Shown here piece by piece: positions 34,487-42,979 of a stretch of DNA of 64,000 nt; position 1 is the first letter of the stretch, and every line of letters begins with the position of its first letter. This DNA comes from Shewanella sp. OPT22 (lineage in GTDB: Bacteria; Pseudomonadota; Gammaproteobacteria; Enterobacterales; Shewanellaceae): contig NZ_PGVH01000040.1 of NCBI RefSeq assembly GCF_004168585.1, forward strand, positions 290,841 through 354,840. The letters are read 5' to 3'. The translations under genes were made by a program, and so were the position numbers. Under the pieces are notes generated by a model that was given only the letters and a program-made list of their open reading frames with translations, did not search any database and was not told where the DNA came from.

Positions 34487-35104
34487 TTATTTCCCTTGGT
34501 TTAATGTAAAGTCTAAACGAATCTTCAAACCTTCACGCTTTTTAGGCTTACCATCAACAATTTGCGGCTTGTACTTCCACTTTTTCAGTGTTCGACGTGC
34601 TGACTTGTTAAAGATACGCTTTGGCTTAGCCTCAATAACTTTAACATCTTCAACGCCACCGGCCGTATTGATAGAGAAGCTTAAAATTACATAACCTTCT
34701 TTACCGTCACGTGCCGCTTGAGGTGGATACTCTAGAGCTGTACGAACAATCGGAGTTACATCACCGTCACGTGTCATCATGTTGCCGAGTTTAAAACCAC
34801 CGCGAGATGCACTTGTATTCACACCGTTTGGGTTAAAGTTTAAACTCGTGTCAATGCTTGACGACGTGTCAGGTGGTGGTAACTCAGGTTTAGGTGGCTG
34901 CTCAGGCGGAGTAGGTGGCTTAGGTTTAACCCTTTGCTTTTCCTGTACCGATGCGTCCTGACGCTCCATGCTGATCTGAATCTGAGGAGATTCTGTTTTC
35001 TCAGCGTGACGGCCTGCGCCGCCACCAACTAAGAATGCCATGAAGACAAACAGGGCAAAGGTAACAGCACCACCAATTATGACTGATACTATTCCTCTGA
35101 ACAT
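34487..35104 (-). CDS. tonB: TonB2-type energy transducer
   Basis: 205 aa. One N-terminal membrane anchor (MFRGIVSVIIGGAVTFALFVFMAF), a periplasmic proline-rich spacer (KPKPPTPPEQPPKPELPPP) and a C-terminal TonB domain (~110-200: VRTALEYPPQAARDGKEGYV, VKVIEAKPKRIFNKSARRTL, WKYKPQ). It carries energy from ExbB/ExbD to TonB-dependent receptors. Shorter than canonical TonB1 (~240 aa), as usual for TonB2. Three bases after exbD. Confidence 0.93.
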   Translation of the reverse strand: MFRGIVSVIIGGAVTFALFVFMAFLVGGGAGRHAEKTESPQIQISMERQDASVQEKQRVKPKPPTPPEQPPKPELPPPDTSSSIDTSLNFNPNGVNTSASRGGFKLGNMMTRDGDVTPIVRTALEYPPQAARDGKEGYVILSFSINTAGGVEDVKVIEAKPKRIFNKSARRTLKKWKYKPQIVDGKPKKREGLKIRLDFTLNQGK

Positions 35105-35107
35105 ATA

Positions 35108-35512
35108 TTAATCCTTCCCTGCTGATACAAACACTTTGTCAACACCCGCTTTCTTAACACTGTCAAGAATCTTAACAACAATGCCATGTTCTGCGGCTTT
35201 ATCAGCCTCGATCATCACAGCTGCATCAGGTGTTTCTGCCAGCATACGTTCAACGTTTGCTGTAACACGTTCGATATCGACGTTACGGTTTTCCATTTTA
35301 ACTACGCCCGTCTTGCTTACACCAATAAAGATGTTAGAAGAAGGCTGGCTCGGAGCCGTACTCGCTTCAGGTTTTTCATAATCAAGACCAGAAGGCTTGA
35401 TAAATGATGTTGTCACGATGAAGAAAATCAGCATGATAAATACGATGTCGAGCATCGGAGTCATATCAATTTGCGCTTCATCTTCAACGCTTGAATGCTT
35501 TTTACGTGCCAT
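35108..35512 (-). CDS. exbD: Biopolymer transport protein ExbD
   Basis: 134 aa from ATG 35512 (AGAGAGA at good spacing; a TTG two codons upstream is less likely). Single transmembrane helix with the proton-translocating Asp (DMTPMLDIVFIMLIFFIV), then a periplasmic domain (VMIEADKAAEHGIVVKILDSVKKAGV). Forms the TonB-energising motor with ExbB. Gap of 13 bases to exbB. Confidence 0.93.
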   Translation of the reverse strand: MARKKHSSVEDEAQIDMTPMLDIVFIMLIFFIVTTSFIKPSGLDYEKPEASTAPSQPSSNIFIGVSKTGVVKMENRNVDIERVTANVERMLAETPDAAVMIEADKAAEHGIVVKILDSVKKAGVDKVFVSAGKD

Positions 35513-35525
35513 ATTCAATCTCTCT

Positions 35526-36053
35526 CTAATGGTGTGGCAAGCTATCTTTTAGCTTCTCAATGCTGATTTTCATTTTTGCGTCTAAACGTGTGCTAAAAAA
35601 CACACCCGATAACGCTGCAACCATTCCTGCCATTGTCGGCATGGTTGCCATTGAAATACCAGCTGCCATCATACGAGCGTTACCCGTACCATGTACTGCC
35701 ATCACATCGAATACTGTAATCATCCCGGTTACTGTACCCAGTAGACCAATCATTGGACATACTGCTACCAGTGTTTTGATGATAAGCATTCCCGCATGTA
35801 GTTCTTGTTTGGCTTGGGATACCCAAGCTTCACGAATGCGATGTGCGTACCAAGAGGTTGAATCCTCTCTCTTTTCCCAAGCTTCGATTACTGCTTTATG
35901 TTTCGCTGGTGATACCCAATTTAGATACCAGTAGCGTTCAAGCATTAACACCCACATTAGAAATAGTACGCCCGCAACCAACCAAAGGACATCGCCTCCG
36001 GCGGCCATGAAGCCCCTGACGGAATCCCAGACGTCCATCAGGAATAGCATCAT
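35526..36053 (-). CDS. exbB: Biopolymer transport protein ExbB (TonB2 type)
   Basis: 175 aa, MotA/TolQ/ExbB family. Three membrane helices: one at ~15-38 (VLWLVAGVLFLMWVLMLERYW), then two near 85-115 and 130-155. The channel signature is ICPMIGLLGTVTGMITVFDVMA-type (VCPMIGLLGTVTGMITVF here). The first base of its ATG overlaps the stop of ttpC (TAATG). Works as the stator of the proton-driven ExbB-ExbD motor. Confidence 0.92.
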   Translation of the reverse strand: MMLFLMDVWDSVRGFMAAGGDVLWLVAGVLFLMWVLMLERYWYLNWVSPAKHKAVIEAWEKREDSTSWYAHRIREAWVSQAKQELHAGMLIIKTLVAVCPMIGLLGTVTGMITVFDVMAVHGTGNARMMAAGISMATMPTMAGMVAALSGVFFSTRLDAKMKISIEKLKDSLPHH

Positions 36054-37408
36054 TAGTCTGCCCTCTTCTCAGCATGTGCAGCAATAATACCTGCACTTTG
36101 CTCTTCAAGAACTTGTACAACTGATTTGCTCTTAGCTGTAACGATTGCATGTAAAAGCATTAGAGGTAGTGCAGCAATCAAGCCTTGTACTGTTGTAATC
36201 AATGCCATTGAAATACCACCAGCCATCAGTTTTGGATCGCCCGTACCGAACAACTGAATGCTTTGGAAGGTTGCAATCATACCCGTTACAGTACCAAGTA
36301 GACCCATCATAGGTGCGATAGCTGCGAATACTTTGATGATTGAAATACCGCTTTCTAAGCTAGGCGTTTCTTTTAGGATTGCTTCATCAAGTTTCAGTTC
36401 AAGAGTTTCAACATCAGCATTCTTGTTATCATGGTAAGCCTTAAGTACGCGACCTAATGGGTTGTTACCTGGGTTTTCAAGGTTCTTACGTTGAGCCTTA
36501 ACTTTAGCACCAGTACTATACAAAGTTACTAACTTGTAAAGTGCAATTAAAGCACCAACAGCAAGAAGGATAATAATGATGTAACCAATTGGACCACCTG
36601 CTTCGATACGATCTTCAATTGATGCTTTCTGAGTGAAAACGTTTAGAAGAGCACCACGAGCAGGGTCAACGAACAATTTAGTAAAACCAGAAGTTGTGCC
36701 TAAAAAGTTTTTAACGCTTGATTCTTGATCACTACCTGGCTGTTGACCTAATTGCTGAATTAAACCTAATGTGTCGTTATAAACAACATATTGATTGTCA
36801 GCTAATAAGTTAAATGGACCAACACGCGTTACTTTGGTGTTTTTCACATTACCATCAATGCTGGTTACGTCTGCATTAAAGCTAACGATTTTGCCTTGCT
36901 GAACCATTTCGAAAAGCTGAGCTTCCCAGAATTTTTCAAGCTCATTGATTTTTGGTAACTGCTTACGCGCACCCAATTCAGCGATAAACTTTTCACGGCC
37001 AGGGTATTGTGCAGTAATGTTCGAAGAACCAAGTTTACCAGCGAAATCACCGGCTTCACCTTTAACAACACCAAACATTTCACCCAAGTCGCCTTGAGCA
37101 GAGATTAGGTCAGCTTCTAACTGTGCTGTTTTACGCTCATTATCTAGAAAGCGTTGGTTTAAATCTTTACCACGTTGCTTCTCATTAGCTAAAGCACGTT
37201 TTTCGCGTTTAACTAGTGAGGCTTTATCTGAGCGTTCAGCACGAAATTCAGCTTCACGCTTCTTGTTTACTTTACCTTTTGCAGCACGGTCAGTTTGAAC
37301 TTGCTTAAGTAGCTGATCAACTGAAGTCGGTGCATCAGCAGCAATTGCCATGCCTGCTGATAGCGAAAAGGTAGCTGCTAGTAGTGCAGATGTAATTAAC
37401 TTTTTCAT
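36053..37408 (-). CDS. ttpC: TtpC-type MotA/TolQ/ExbB proton channel protein with periplasmic extension
   Basis: 451 aa. Cleavable signal peptide (MKKLITSALLAATFSLSAGMAIAA), a ~230-residue periplasmic domain with a long coiled coil (RAERSDKASLVKREKRALANE), then three membrane helices starting GYIIIILLAVGALIALYKLV, with the ExbB-like APMMGLLGTVTGMIATFQSIQ signature. TtpC was described in Vibrio anguillarum and V. cholerae as the extra protein needed by TonB2 systems (not by TonB1). Its long N-terminal region probably contacts the adjacent DUF3450 and TPR proteins. One-base TAATG overlaps at both ends of the gene show tight operon packing. Confidence 0.9.
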   Translation of the reverse strand: MKKLITSALLAATFSLSAGMAIAADAPTSVDQLLKQVQTDRAAKGKVNKKREAEFRAERSDKASLVKREKRALANEKQRGKDLNQRFLDNERKTAQLEADLISAQGDLGEMFGVVKGEAGDFAGKLGSSNITAQYPGREKFIAELGARKQLPKINELEKFWEAQLFEMVQQGKIVSFNADVTSIDGNVKNTKVTRVGPFNLLADNQYVVYNDTLGLIQQLGQQPGSDQESSVKNFLGTTSGFTKLFVDPARGALLNVFTQKASIEDRIEAGGPIGYIIIILLAVGALIALYKLVTLYSTGAKVKAQRKNLENPGNNPLGRVLKAYHDNKNADVETLELKLDEAILKETPSLESGISIIKVFAAIAPMMGLLGTVTGMIATFQSIQLFGTGDPKLMAGGISMALITTVQGLIAALPLMLLHAIVTAKSKSVVQVLEEQSAGIIAAHAEKRAD

Positions 37409-38190
37409 TATTGAGCAGCCTCCGCAGCAGGGATTGGTAGAGCAAACATATCAGGTGCAGCTTGGCCACGTGCCTGGCGGATAGCTTTTGTTACTTGACG
37501 GATATAACCATCATCTAACGCATCCCACGTTTTAGTATCTTTGTTATAACGCCATGCTTGCTTTTGATCTAAGCTTTCTGCTACTAGAGCAATACGACCG
37601 AACTGAAGCATATCAACTAATACTTCTTTACCATTTAGGTTAAGTTTAGCTTCATAGGCATTTGTACTTGTACCGTACTCACGCTCGATGCTGTATGCAT
37701 CAAGAATTAGACGGAATTTTTCAGCCAATGTAACTTCAGCAGAATTTAGAAGGTTTCTTAGATGCTTAACACGATCAGTACGTGTTTTCATGTTGAATGG
37801 AAGATCTAGTTTGATAAAGTTATCAAGAGAGTCAACCATTTTGAACATTAGAGGAACTACGCCTTGACGCAGTGCATCAACGCCATCGATGTCAGCTTGA
37901 ATGCTGCGCATTGTTGTTTCTTGATCTGCAACTAATTTTGCTACGTAGTCATTGTATGCTTTCAATGACTCACGCTCACCTGCAACTTGGTCATACTCAA
38001 TTAGCATGTCCTGTGCTTGGTCAAAATATTTATTTACTTTTGCTTGTGAAGCTTTTGCTTCAGTAAAGATTTTTCCGTCTGCTTTTTGAGCGTCAGAAAG
38101 AGGATCAGCGGCTACTAGGTTGCTGCTTGCTAATGCAAACAAACCAACCATAGCAGTAGCGATTTTCGTTCTATTGCTTACCTTGGACAT
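37408..38190 (-). CDS. DUF3450-family exported protein, first gene of the TonB2 operon
   Basis: 260 aa from ATG 38190. Signal peptide (MSKVSNRTKIATAMVGLFALASSNLVAA), a helical coiled-coil (30-110: AKASQAKVNKYFDQAQDML), a conserved DLPFNMKTRTDRVKHLRNLL segment, and a C-terminal WRYNKDTKTWDALDDGYIRQV region ending in an Ala-rich tail. These are DUF3450 features. The family is almost always encoded just before ttpC-exbB-exbD-tonB, so a structural role in the TonB2 complex is likely, but no biochemical function is known. A TTG three codons upstream is an alternative start; GGGA sits close to the ATG. Confidence 0.85.
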   Translation of the reverse strand: MSKVSNRTKIATAMVGLFALASSNLVAADPLSDAQKADGKIFTEAKASQAKVNKYFDQAQDMLIEYDQVAGERESLKAYNDYVAKLVADQETTMRSIQADIDGVDALRQGVVPLMFKMVDSLDNFIKLDLPFNMKTRTDRVKHLRNLLNSAEVTLAEKFRLILDAYSIEREYGTSTNAYEAKLNLNGKEVLVDMLQFGRIALVAESLDQKQAWRYNKDTKTWDALDDGYIRQVTKAIRQARGQAAPDMFALPIPAAEAAQ

Positions 38191-38441
38191 AGTTCCCAAC
38201 CAATTTGAAGTGAATTAAAAAGTGTTAACTTACTGACAATGAAGTGTTACTTCAACTAAAAGTCACCTCAGTTCACGTAAGTACATCTTTCTTTTGTGAT
38301 TGTTTTTATTTTCCCTTTTCTATGCGTTCTTTGGCATAGACCCGAGGGCATGATTCCACAAAACATTGACCAGTGTCAATAACTCTGTGTCACTAATCTA
38401 AAGTGGAATGACAAGTTGTTATATTTACAACCAACAAAAAA
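38191..38441. other. Promoter region of the TonB2 operon
   Basis: No gene seen. Holds a perfect 6+6 inverted repeat ATTGAC-CAGT-GTCAAT (38365-38380), an operator-like site. I do not see a convincing Fur box, so iron control is not supported. Confidence 0.45.
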
Positions 38442-38463
38442 GCCACTGCAATTATGCAGTGGC
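38442..38463 (-). terminator. Terminator of the TonB-dependent receptor gene
   Basis: Perfect 9-bp stem GCCACTGCA / TGCAGTGGC with an ATTA loop; on the minus strand it is followed by TTTTTTG. Located 25 bases past the receptor stop codon. Confidence 0.85.
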
Positions 38464-38488
38464 TTTATATCGGGTAATTAACTGGTTA

Positions 38489-41383
38489 TTAGTAGTTAAT
38501 TGTAACACCCATGTATACGTAACGACCTAGTGCATCAACAACACCTGGGAACGTGTTACCGTTACCTGAACCAGATGGTGCATTGCCAATAACTTGCGGC
38601 TCTTTATCCAGTACATTGTTCACACCAAAGTACAGATTAGTAGACTCAGTCGCCTGCCAGTTACCTGATAAGTCTAAGTAGCTCGTAGCACCGAATTCAT
38701 CACCTTCAGAACCATCTGAAGTTAATTCATCAGTTGCGCTGTTGTATCTCCAACGTGCTGTTAGGTCCATGTCAAACTCGGTTGACCAAACTGCCGAGAA
38801 TACGCTACGGAATTCAGGAGATGGAGCGCCACAAGTACTGCGGTTCCATTTACCCTCACACTCAATTACGTCTGCACCTGTGTATGGCTCATACTCATAA
38901 CTTGTTAAGTATGTACCAATTAAGTTAAAGCGAACATCACCAGCACCAGTTTCAAGCTTATAGTTAGCATCGAAATCAACACCACTTGTAGAGAAGCTAC
39001 CAGTGTTAATTAAGGTAGATATTACTCGACCTGAGCTATCATTTGAACCAACCCAAAGATCCCCTGTATCCGCACGACGTTGAACAAAGTCACAAAGTGA
39101 ATCATCACCTTTTGCACAACGCTCAACGATGTCAGCAGCACCAATAGAACCAATTGCATCTTCGATATCGATGTCATAGTAATCAAGTGCAATAGAGAAA
39201 CCATCTAAGAAGGTAGGAGTAAATACGATACCAGCAGAAACAGTTGTTGAAGTTTCAGGGTCTAGCTCTGGGTTACCACCACCAAACTGGTTATATTGAC
39301 CTGCAGGGCTTGTTGCAATGCTGCCGTATTGTGCAGCTGTTACACCAGTACGCTGACACTCAGCTAATGTGAATGATGGGTTTGCACCAGCACATGGGTC
39401 ATTCGCCCAGTTAAATAGCGATAGACTTTGTGATCCAAATAGCTCACCGATGTTTGGCGCACGAACAGCTTGTTGTAGGCTAGAACGAACACGAACGTCA
39501 TCGTTAATCTTCCAGTTTAGGCCAAGCTTGTAAGTGTCAGTTTGGTTGCCCGTCGAGTAATCAGAATAACGATATGCACCTTCAAACTTTAGCTCTTCAG
39601 CAAATGCTTTTTCTTCAAGTAGTGGTAATTCAAATTCAACGAAAACGTCAATAACATTGTATTTACCGCTAAGTGCAGTTGTTGCACCACCTTGACCAGC
39701 ACCATCACCTGATGTGAAGCCTTGATCTGGTTCGAAGTTCATTGATTCTTGACGATATTCAACACCAGCAGCGAATAGCATACCAGTTGTTGTACCTGGG
39801 ATCATAAAGCCAGCGTCAGTTAAATCACCTTGTACAAGTGCACTTAATTGTGAAGATTCTGTATCACCACGTGCATATAAAGGCTTAACTAAGTAATCAA
39901 GCGCTTCTTGAGTTACACCGTCTGTTTCAAAAAGATTCCAAGGTACACAGTTTGGATCTGTACCGTCTAATGCCGATTTACAAACCGCTTCACCAGAATC
40001 CGGATCAGTAACAACATTTAATGAACGGGCAATATGTGCATTAGAAAGTTCATTACGGTAAGTTTGAATATATGCTGTGGTACCGAAGTTTGCGAATACA
40101 TCATACGACCAGTTATCGTTGATTTCACCTTTCACACCGAATACACCGCGGTATTGAGTGTGACGCAAATCATCTTGACGTGGACCACCTTCAACATTAC
40201 GACGACCGATGAACACAGCTACATCATCTTCACGAGTTTTACCATTTTGAGTACATAGCGCATCAAACTGCTGATCTGAAAGAAGTGGGTTATCACAATT
40301 CAGAGAACTTGTAGAGAAGAAGTTACCAGATGGTGCAATCTGAGCGACTGTACGGTCATCCATGAACATTAATTCAGTGTAAAGAGTCGCATGATCGTTT
40401 AGCTCATAATGACCAGTCACACCAAAGTTCTTTCTTTCGTCTGGACGTTGGAAGTAGTTCAGTGGACCGTAGTTATAAAGCAGGCCATCACGGTCGACAA
40501 ACTCATTGCCTTGAACCGTGTAGTCAAAACCGCCTGCGAAGTCAGTAAAACGACCTGTTGGGATAGTACTTGAACCACCACATACGAAACCGTCTGTCTC
40601 ATTACCAAATAATGCACAATTTGAATAATCACGATTGTCTTGAGTGATTGCTTTAATATTACGGTATGTTGCGTATGCCGTTACGTTACCCTTGCCATCA
40701 GCAAAGTTTCCACCTAATAGGAATGAAAAATCAGACGTTTGGCCGTCAACTTCTCGACCATCAGATACGTCGAAGCCACGGTCTTTTACAATACCTTGTA
40801 GCTTTTTATTATCATTGCTATGTTGAGCAAACGCATATTGATAATCAAACTGGAAGCCTTCGAAATCTTTCTTAAGGATAAAGTTAACAACACCGCCAAT
40901 TGCATCCGCACCGTATGAAGCTGATGAACCACCAGTTAATACTTCAACACGCTCAATCATATTAACTGGAATGGCGTTCAAATCTGCTACTGATGAACCA
41001 CCAACTGTACCTGCAGGTACACGGCGACCATTGATAAGAACTAGAGTACGAGCAGAGCCTACACCACGTAAATCGACTGTAGCTGTACCACTAGAACCGT
41101 TAGATACGGTTGAGTTTTGTGCAGCGAATACTTGTGGTAAATCGTTTAAGAAATCTTCTACACGCGTAACACCCGTTGATTGAATTTCTTCAGCTGAAAC
41201 TGAAAGAATAGGGCTGGTTGTTACGTTATTAATTCTTTGTAGACGAGAACCGGTTACTTCGATTTTTTCGATTTCGTCATTATTTTCTTCTGCAGCAAAT
41301 ACAGGCGTCGATAATGCAGCTGTAGCAGCACCACCGATTAATGCGAAGCGTACAGACTTGGCAAGAAAATTATTGTTAAGCAT
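38489..41383 (-). CDS. TonB-dependent outer-membrane receptor
   Basis: 964 aa. Signal peptide to ~30 (ALIGGAATAALSTPVFA), TonB-box-like EKIEVTGSRLQR, plug domain ~45-170 (VEDFLNDLPQV, TVDLRGVGSARTLVLINGRR, VEVLTGGSSASYGADAIGGVVN), then a large 22-strand barrel ending in an aromatic residue pair region (GRYVYMGVTINY, terminal Tyr). Substrate cannot be inferred; receptors of this size with a long TonB box in marine bacteria import siderophores, oligosaccharides or peptides. The leader has a strong AGGGAGAT ribosome site 8 bases before the ATG. It lies immediately upstream of the TonB2 operon but has its own terminator. Confidence 0.92.
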   Translation of the reverse strand: MLNNNFLAKSVRFALIGGAATAALSTPVFAAEENNDEIEKIEVTGSRLQRINNVTTSPILSVSAEEIQSTGVTRVEDFLNDLPQVFAAQNSTVSNGSSGTATVDLRGVGSARTLVLINGRRVPAGTVGGSSVADLNAIPVNMIERVEVLTGGSSASYGADAIGGVVNFILKKDFEGFQFDYQYAFAQHSNDNKKLQGIVKDRGFDVSDGREVDGQTSDFSFLLGGNFADGKGNVTAYATYRNIKAITQDNRDYSNCALFGNETDGFVCGGSSTIPTGRFTDFAGGFDYTVQGNEFVDRDGLLYNYGPLNYFQRPDERKNFGVTGHYELNDHATLYTELMFMDDRTVAQIAPSGNFFSTSSLNCDNPLLSDQQFDALCTQNGKTREDDVAVFIGRRNVEGGPRQDDLRHTQYRGVFGVKGEINDNWSYDVFANFGTTAYIQTYRNELSNAHIARSLNVVTDPDSGEAVCKSALDGTDPNCVPWNLFETDGVTQEALDYLVKPLYARGDTESSQLSALVQGDLTDAGFMIPGTTTGMLFAAGVEYRQESMNFEPDQGFTSGDGAGQGGATTALSGKYNVIDVFVEFELPLLEEKAFAEELKFEGAYRYSDYSTGNQTDTYKLGLNWKINDDVRVRSSLQQAVRAPNIGELFGSQSLSLFNWANDPCAGANPSFTLAECQRTGVTAAQYGSIATSPAGQYNQFGGGNPELDPETSTTVSAGIVFTPTFLDGFSIALDYYDIDIEDAIGSIGAADIVERCAKGDDSLCDFVQRRADTGDLWVGSNDSSGRVISTLINTGSFSTSGVDFDANYKLETGAGDVRFNLIGTYLTSYEYEPYTGADVIECEGKWNRSTCGAPSPEFRSVFSAVWSTEFDMDLTARWRYNSATDELTSDGSEGDEFGATSYLDLSGNWQATESTNLYFGVNNVLDKEPQVIGNAPSGSGNGNTFPGVVDALGRYVYMGVTINY

Positions 41384-41636
41384 TGTCTATCTCCCTGGAC
41401 ATTTTATGTCTTTTTATAATCAATCTAAATGTAAACATTTAGAAAGCTACTCCAACATAAAACACATTTTTGACATATGTTTTCATTGAATGACGCAATA
41501 AAATCACATTTGAAACATTTATTCAACATTACTTAACAATTTATTTAATTATTACACTGAACAGTGTTTTTTATGCACTTTTAGATATGGTTAATACTTA
41601 TTTAGAATATTACATAGGAAGGAGATTGATTCGCAT

Positions 41637-41661
41637 TACGACACATCCGTTCTGTGTCGTA
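41637..41661 (-). terminator. Hairpin downstream of the porin gene
   Basis: Perfect 9-bp stem TACGACACA / TGTGTCGTA with a 7-base loop, 11 bases past the porin stop. No T run on either strand, so its terminator role is uncertain. The remaining stretch to 41384 is AT-rich and presumably contains the receptor promoter. Confidence 0.5.
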
Positions 41662-41671
41662 TACTGTTCAT

Positions 41672-42850
41672 TTAAAAGATGTATTTAAATCCTGCTGCAA
41701 CGCCGTCATCGTCATAAACAGACATTGCTTGTTCGTGTTGACCCTTGAAGTTACTTAAATCAGTTCGATTCTCAACATAAATTAACAATTGTGGATCATA
41801 TTGATATTGTAAACTTGCAATAACATTTTTACGTTCAAAATTATCGCCATTGTAGGCGCGTTGATATTCTTGCCCAGCGTTATAATCGTCATATTGAACA
41901 TACACTCTAAAATTGTTATCAAAAAGATAAGAAAATGAAGATTCTAATCCTTTCGTTTCAGGTAACAGTCTGCCAATGTTATCGACATCATGATTGTGGC
42001 CGATACTGTAGTTGGCTGCTGCAAAAAATCCAGGTTTAAGCCAACTGCCAAACACCACACCTCCACCATAGATATCATCAACTTTATTAATTGATGCGCC
42101 ATTTTGATTTGTTAAATCAAATTCTCCACGGTTATATCCTGCTGTGATGGTAAATAAAGGGTTGAACTTGTACCTTAAGCCGACACCGTATGTATTTCCA
42201 TATTCAACAGAATACTTTTCTACGGGTGACTTTATATTGTGTGAGAATGGAAATGGATTTAAGTCAGCCATAGAAAACTTGTCGTTCATCACTTGCATTT
42301 GTAATGCAACACTTAGGCCGCCGAACTGGTTACGATATTGAATCGCTTGCTCGGCTCTTCCAACACCATTAACATTACCATCGTTTAAGTAAGTATTTGA
42401 GCCTGCGGCGTTACCGTCCCAAACGGCTCCATTATCGGTATCTTGGACGACATCAAACCAGGCTCCATATAATTTACCGAATGCTAAACTGCCGTATTTG
42501 GGATGCTTGAATCCGACATAGCTTTCTCTGTTATAGAAAAAGTCACTGTTCTGTTTTTCTACTAGGCTATCGTTATTGAAAGCAATTTGGTTATCACCAA
42601 CAATATTCACTCCCCACTCGAACGAACCAAATAGGGTTAAGTCGTCTTTTAATTTGTGTGTTGCATCAAGGTGCACTCTTGAGCCAGCACTGACTAAATG
42701 GGTTTCATTATTGGTATTGACAACAGCAACACCAAAAATGCCTTTGCCATCAATCGTATTATTCTTGTCTTTTAGGAGTGATACCGCGGATGCAGAAATT
42801 GGATGTAAAATGGCCATAACGGCTGTCGCGATTATTGCGGCTTGCTTCAT
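41672..42850 (-). CDS. Gram-negative general porin
   Basis: 392 aa from ATG 42850 (AGGTGA five bases upstream; a GTG three codons earlier is less likely). Signal peptide MKQAAIIATAVMAILHPISASA. Mature part is a 16-strand barrel of OmpC/OmpU type: GSRVHLDATHKLKDDLTLFGSFEWG early strands, the YVGFKHPKYGSLAFGKLYG loop and strand typical of porins, and the C-terminal GFKYIF ending in Phe needed for BAM recognition. Allows diffusion of small hydrophilic solutes. Monocistronic. Confidence 0.88.
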   Translation of the reverse strand: MKQAAIIATAVMAILHPISASAVSLLKDKNNTIDGKGIFGVAVVNTNNETHLVSAGSRVHLDATHKLKDDLTLFGSFEWGVNIVGDNQIAFNNDSLVEKQNSDFFYNRESYVGFKHPKYGSLAFGKLYGAWFDVVQDTDNGAVWDGNAAGSNTYLNDGNVNGVGRAEQAIQYRNQFGGLSVALQMQVMNDKFSMADLNPFPFSHNIKSPVEKYSVEYGNTYGVGLRYKFNPLFTITAGYNRGEFDLTNQNGASINKVDDIYGGGVVFGSWLKPGFFAAANYSIGHNHDVDNIGRLLPETKGLESSFSYLFDNNFRVYVQYDDYNAGQEYQRAYNGDNFERKNVIASLQYQYDPQLLIYVENRTDLSNFKGQHEQAMSVYDDDGVAAGFKYIF

Positions 42851-42979
42851 TCTTCTCACCTTATTTGATTCGTTATATTTCTCCTTTTTGTTTTATAGTA
42901 CTTCCAATTAACTATTAATTAACCTAAATCAGTAGGTTAGTACAAGCTAAAATCAATTAAAGATAGTTAATGTTTTAGA

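Noticed and set aside
38191..38441. Fur box controlling TonB2 genes
   Set aside because: No stretch resembling the 19-bp GATAAT-type repeats was found.
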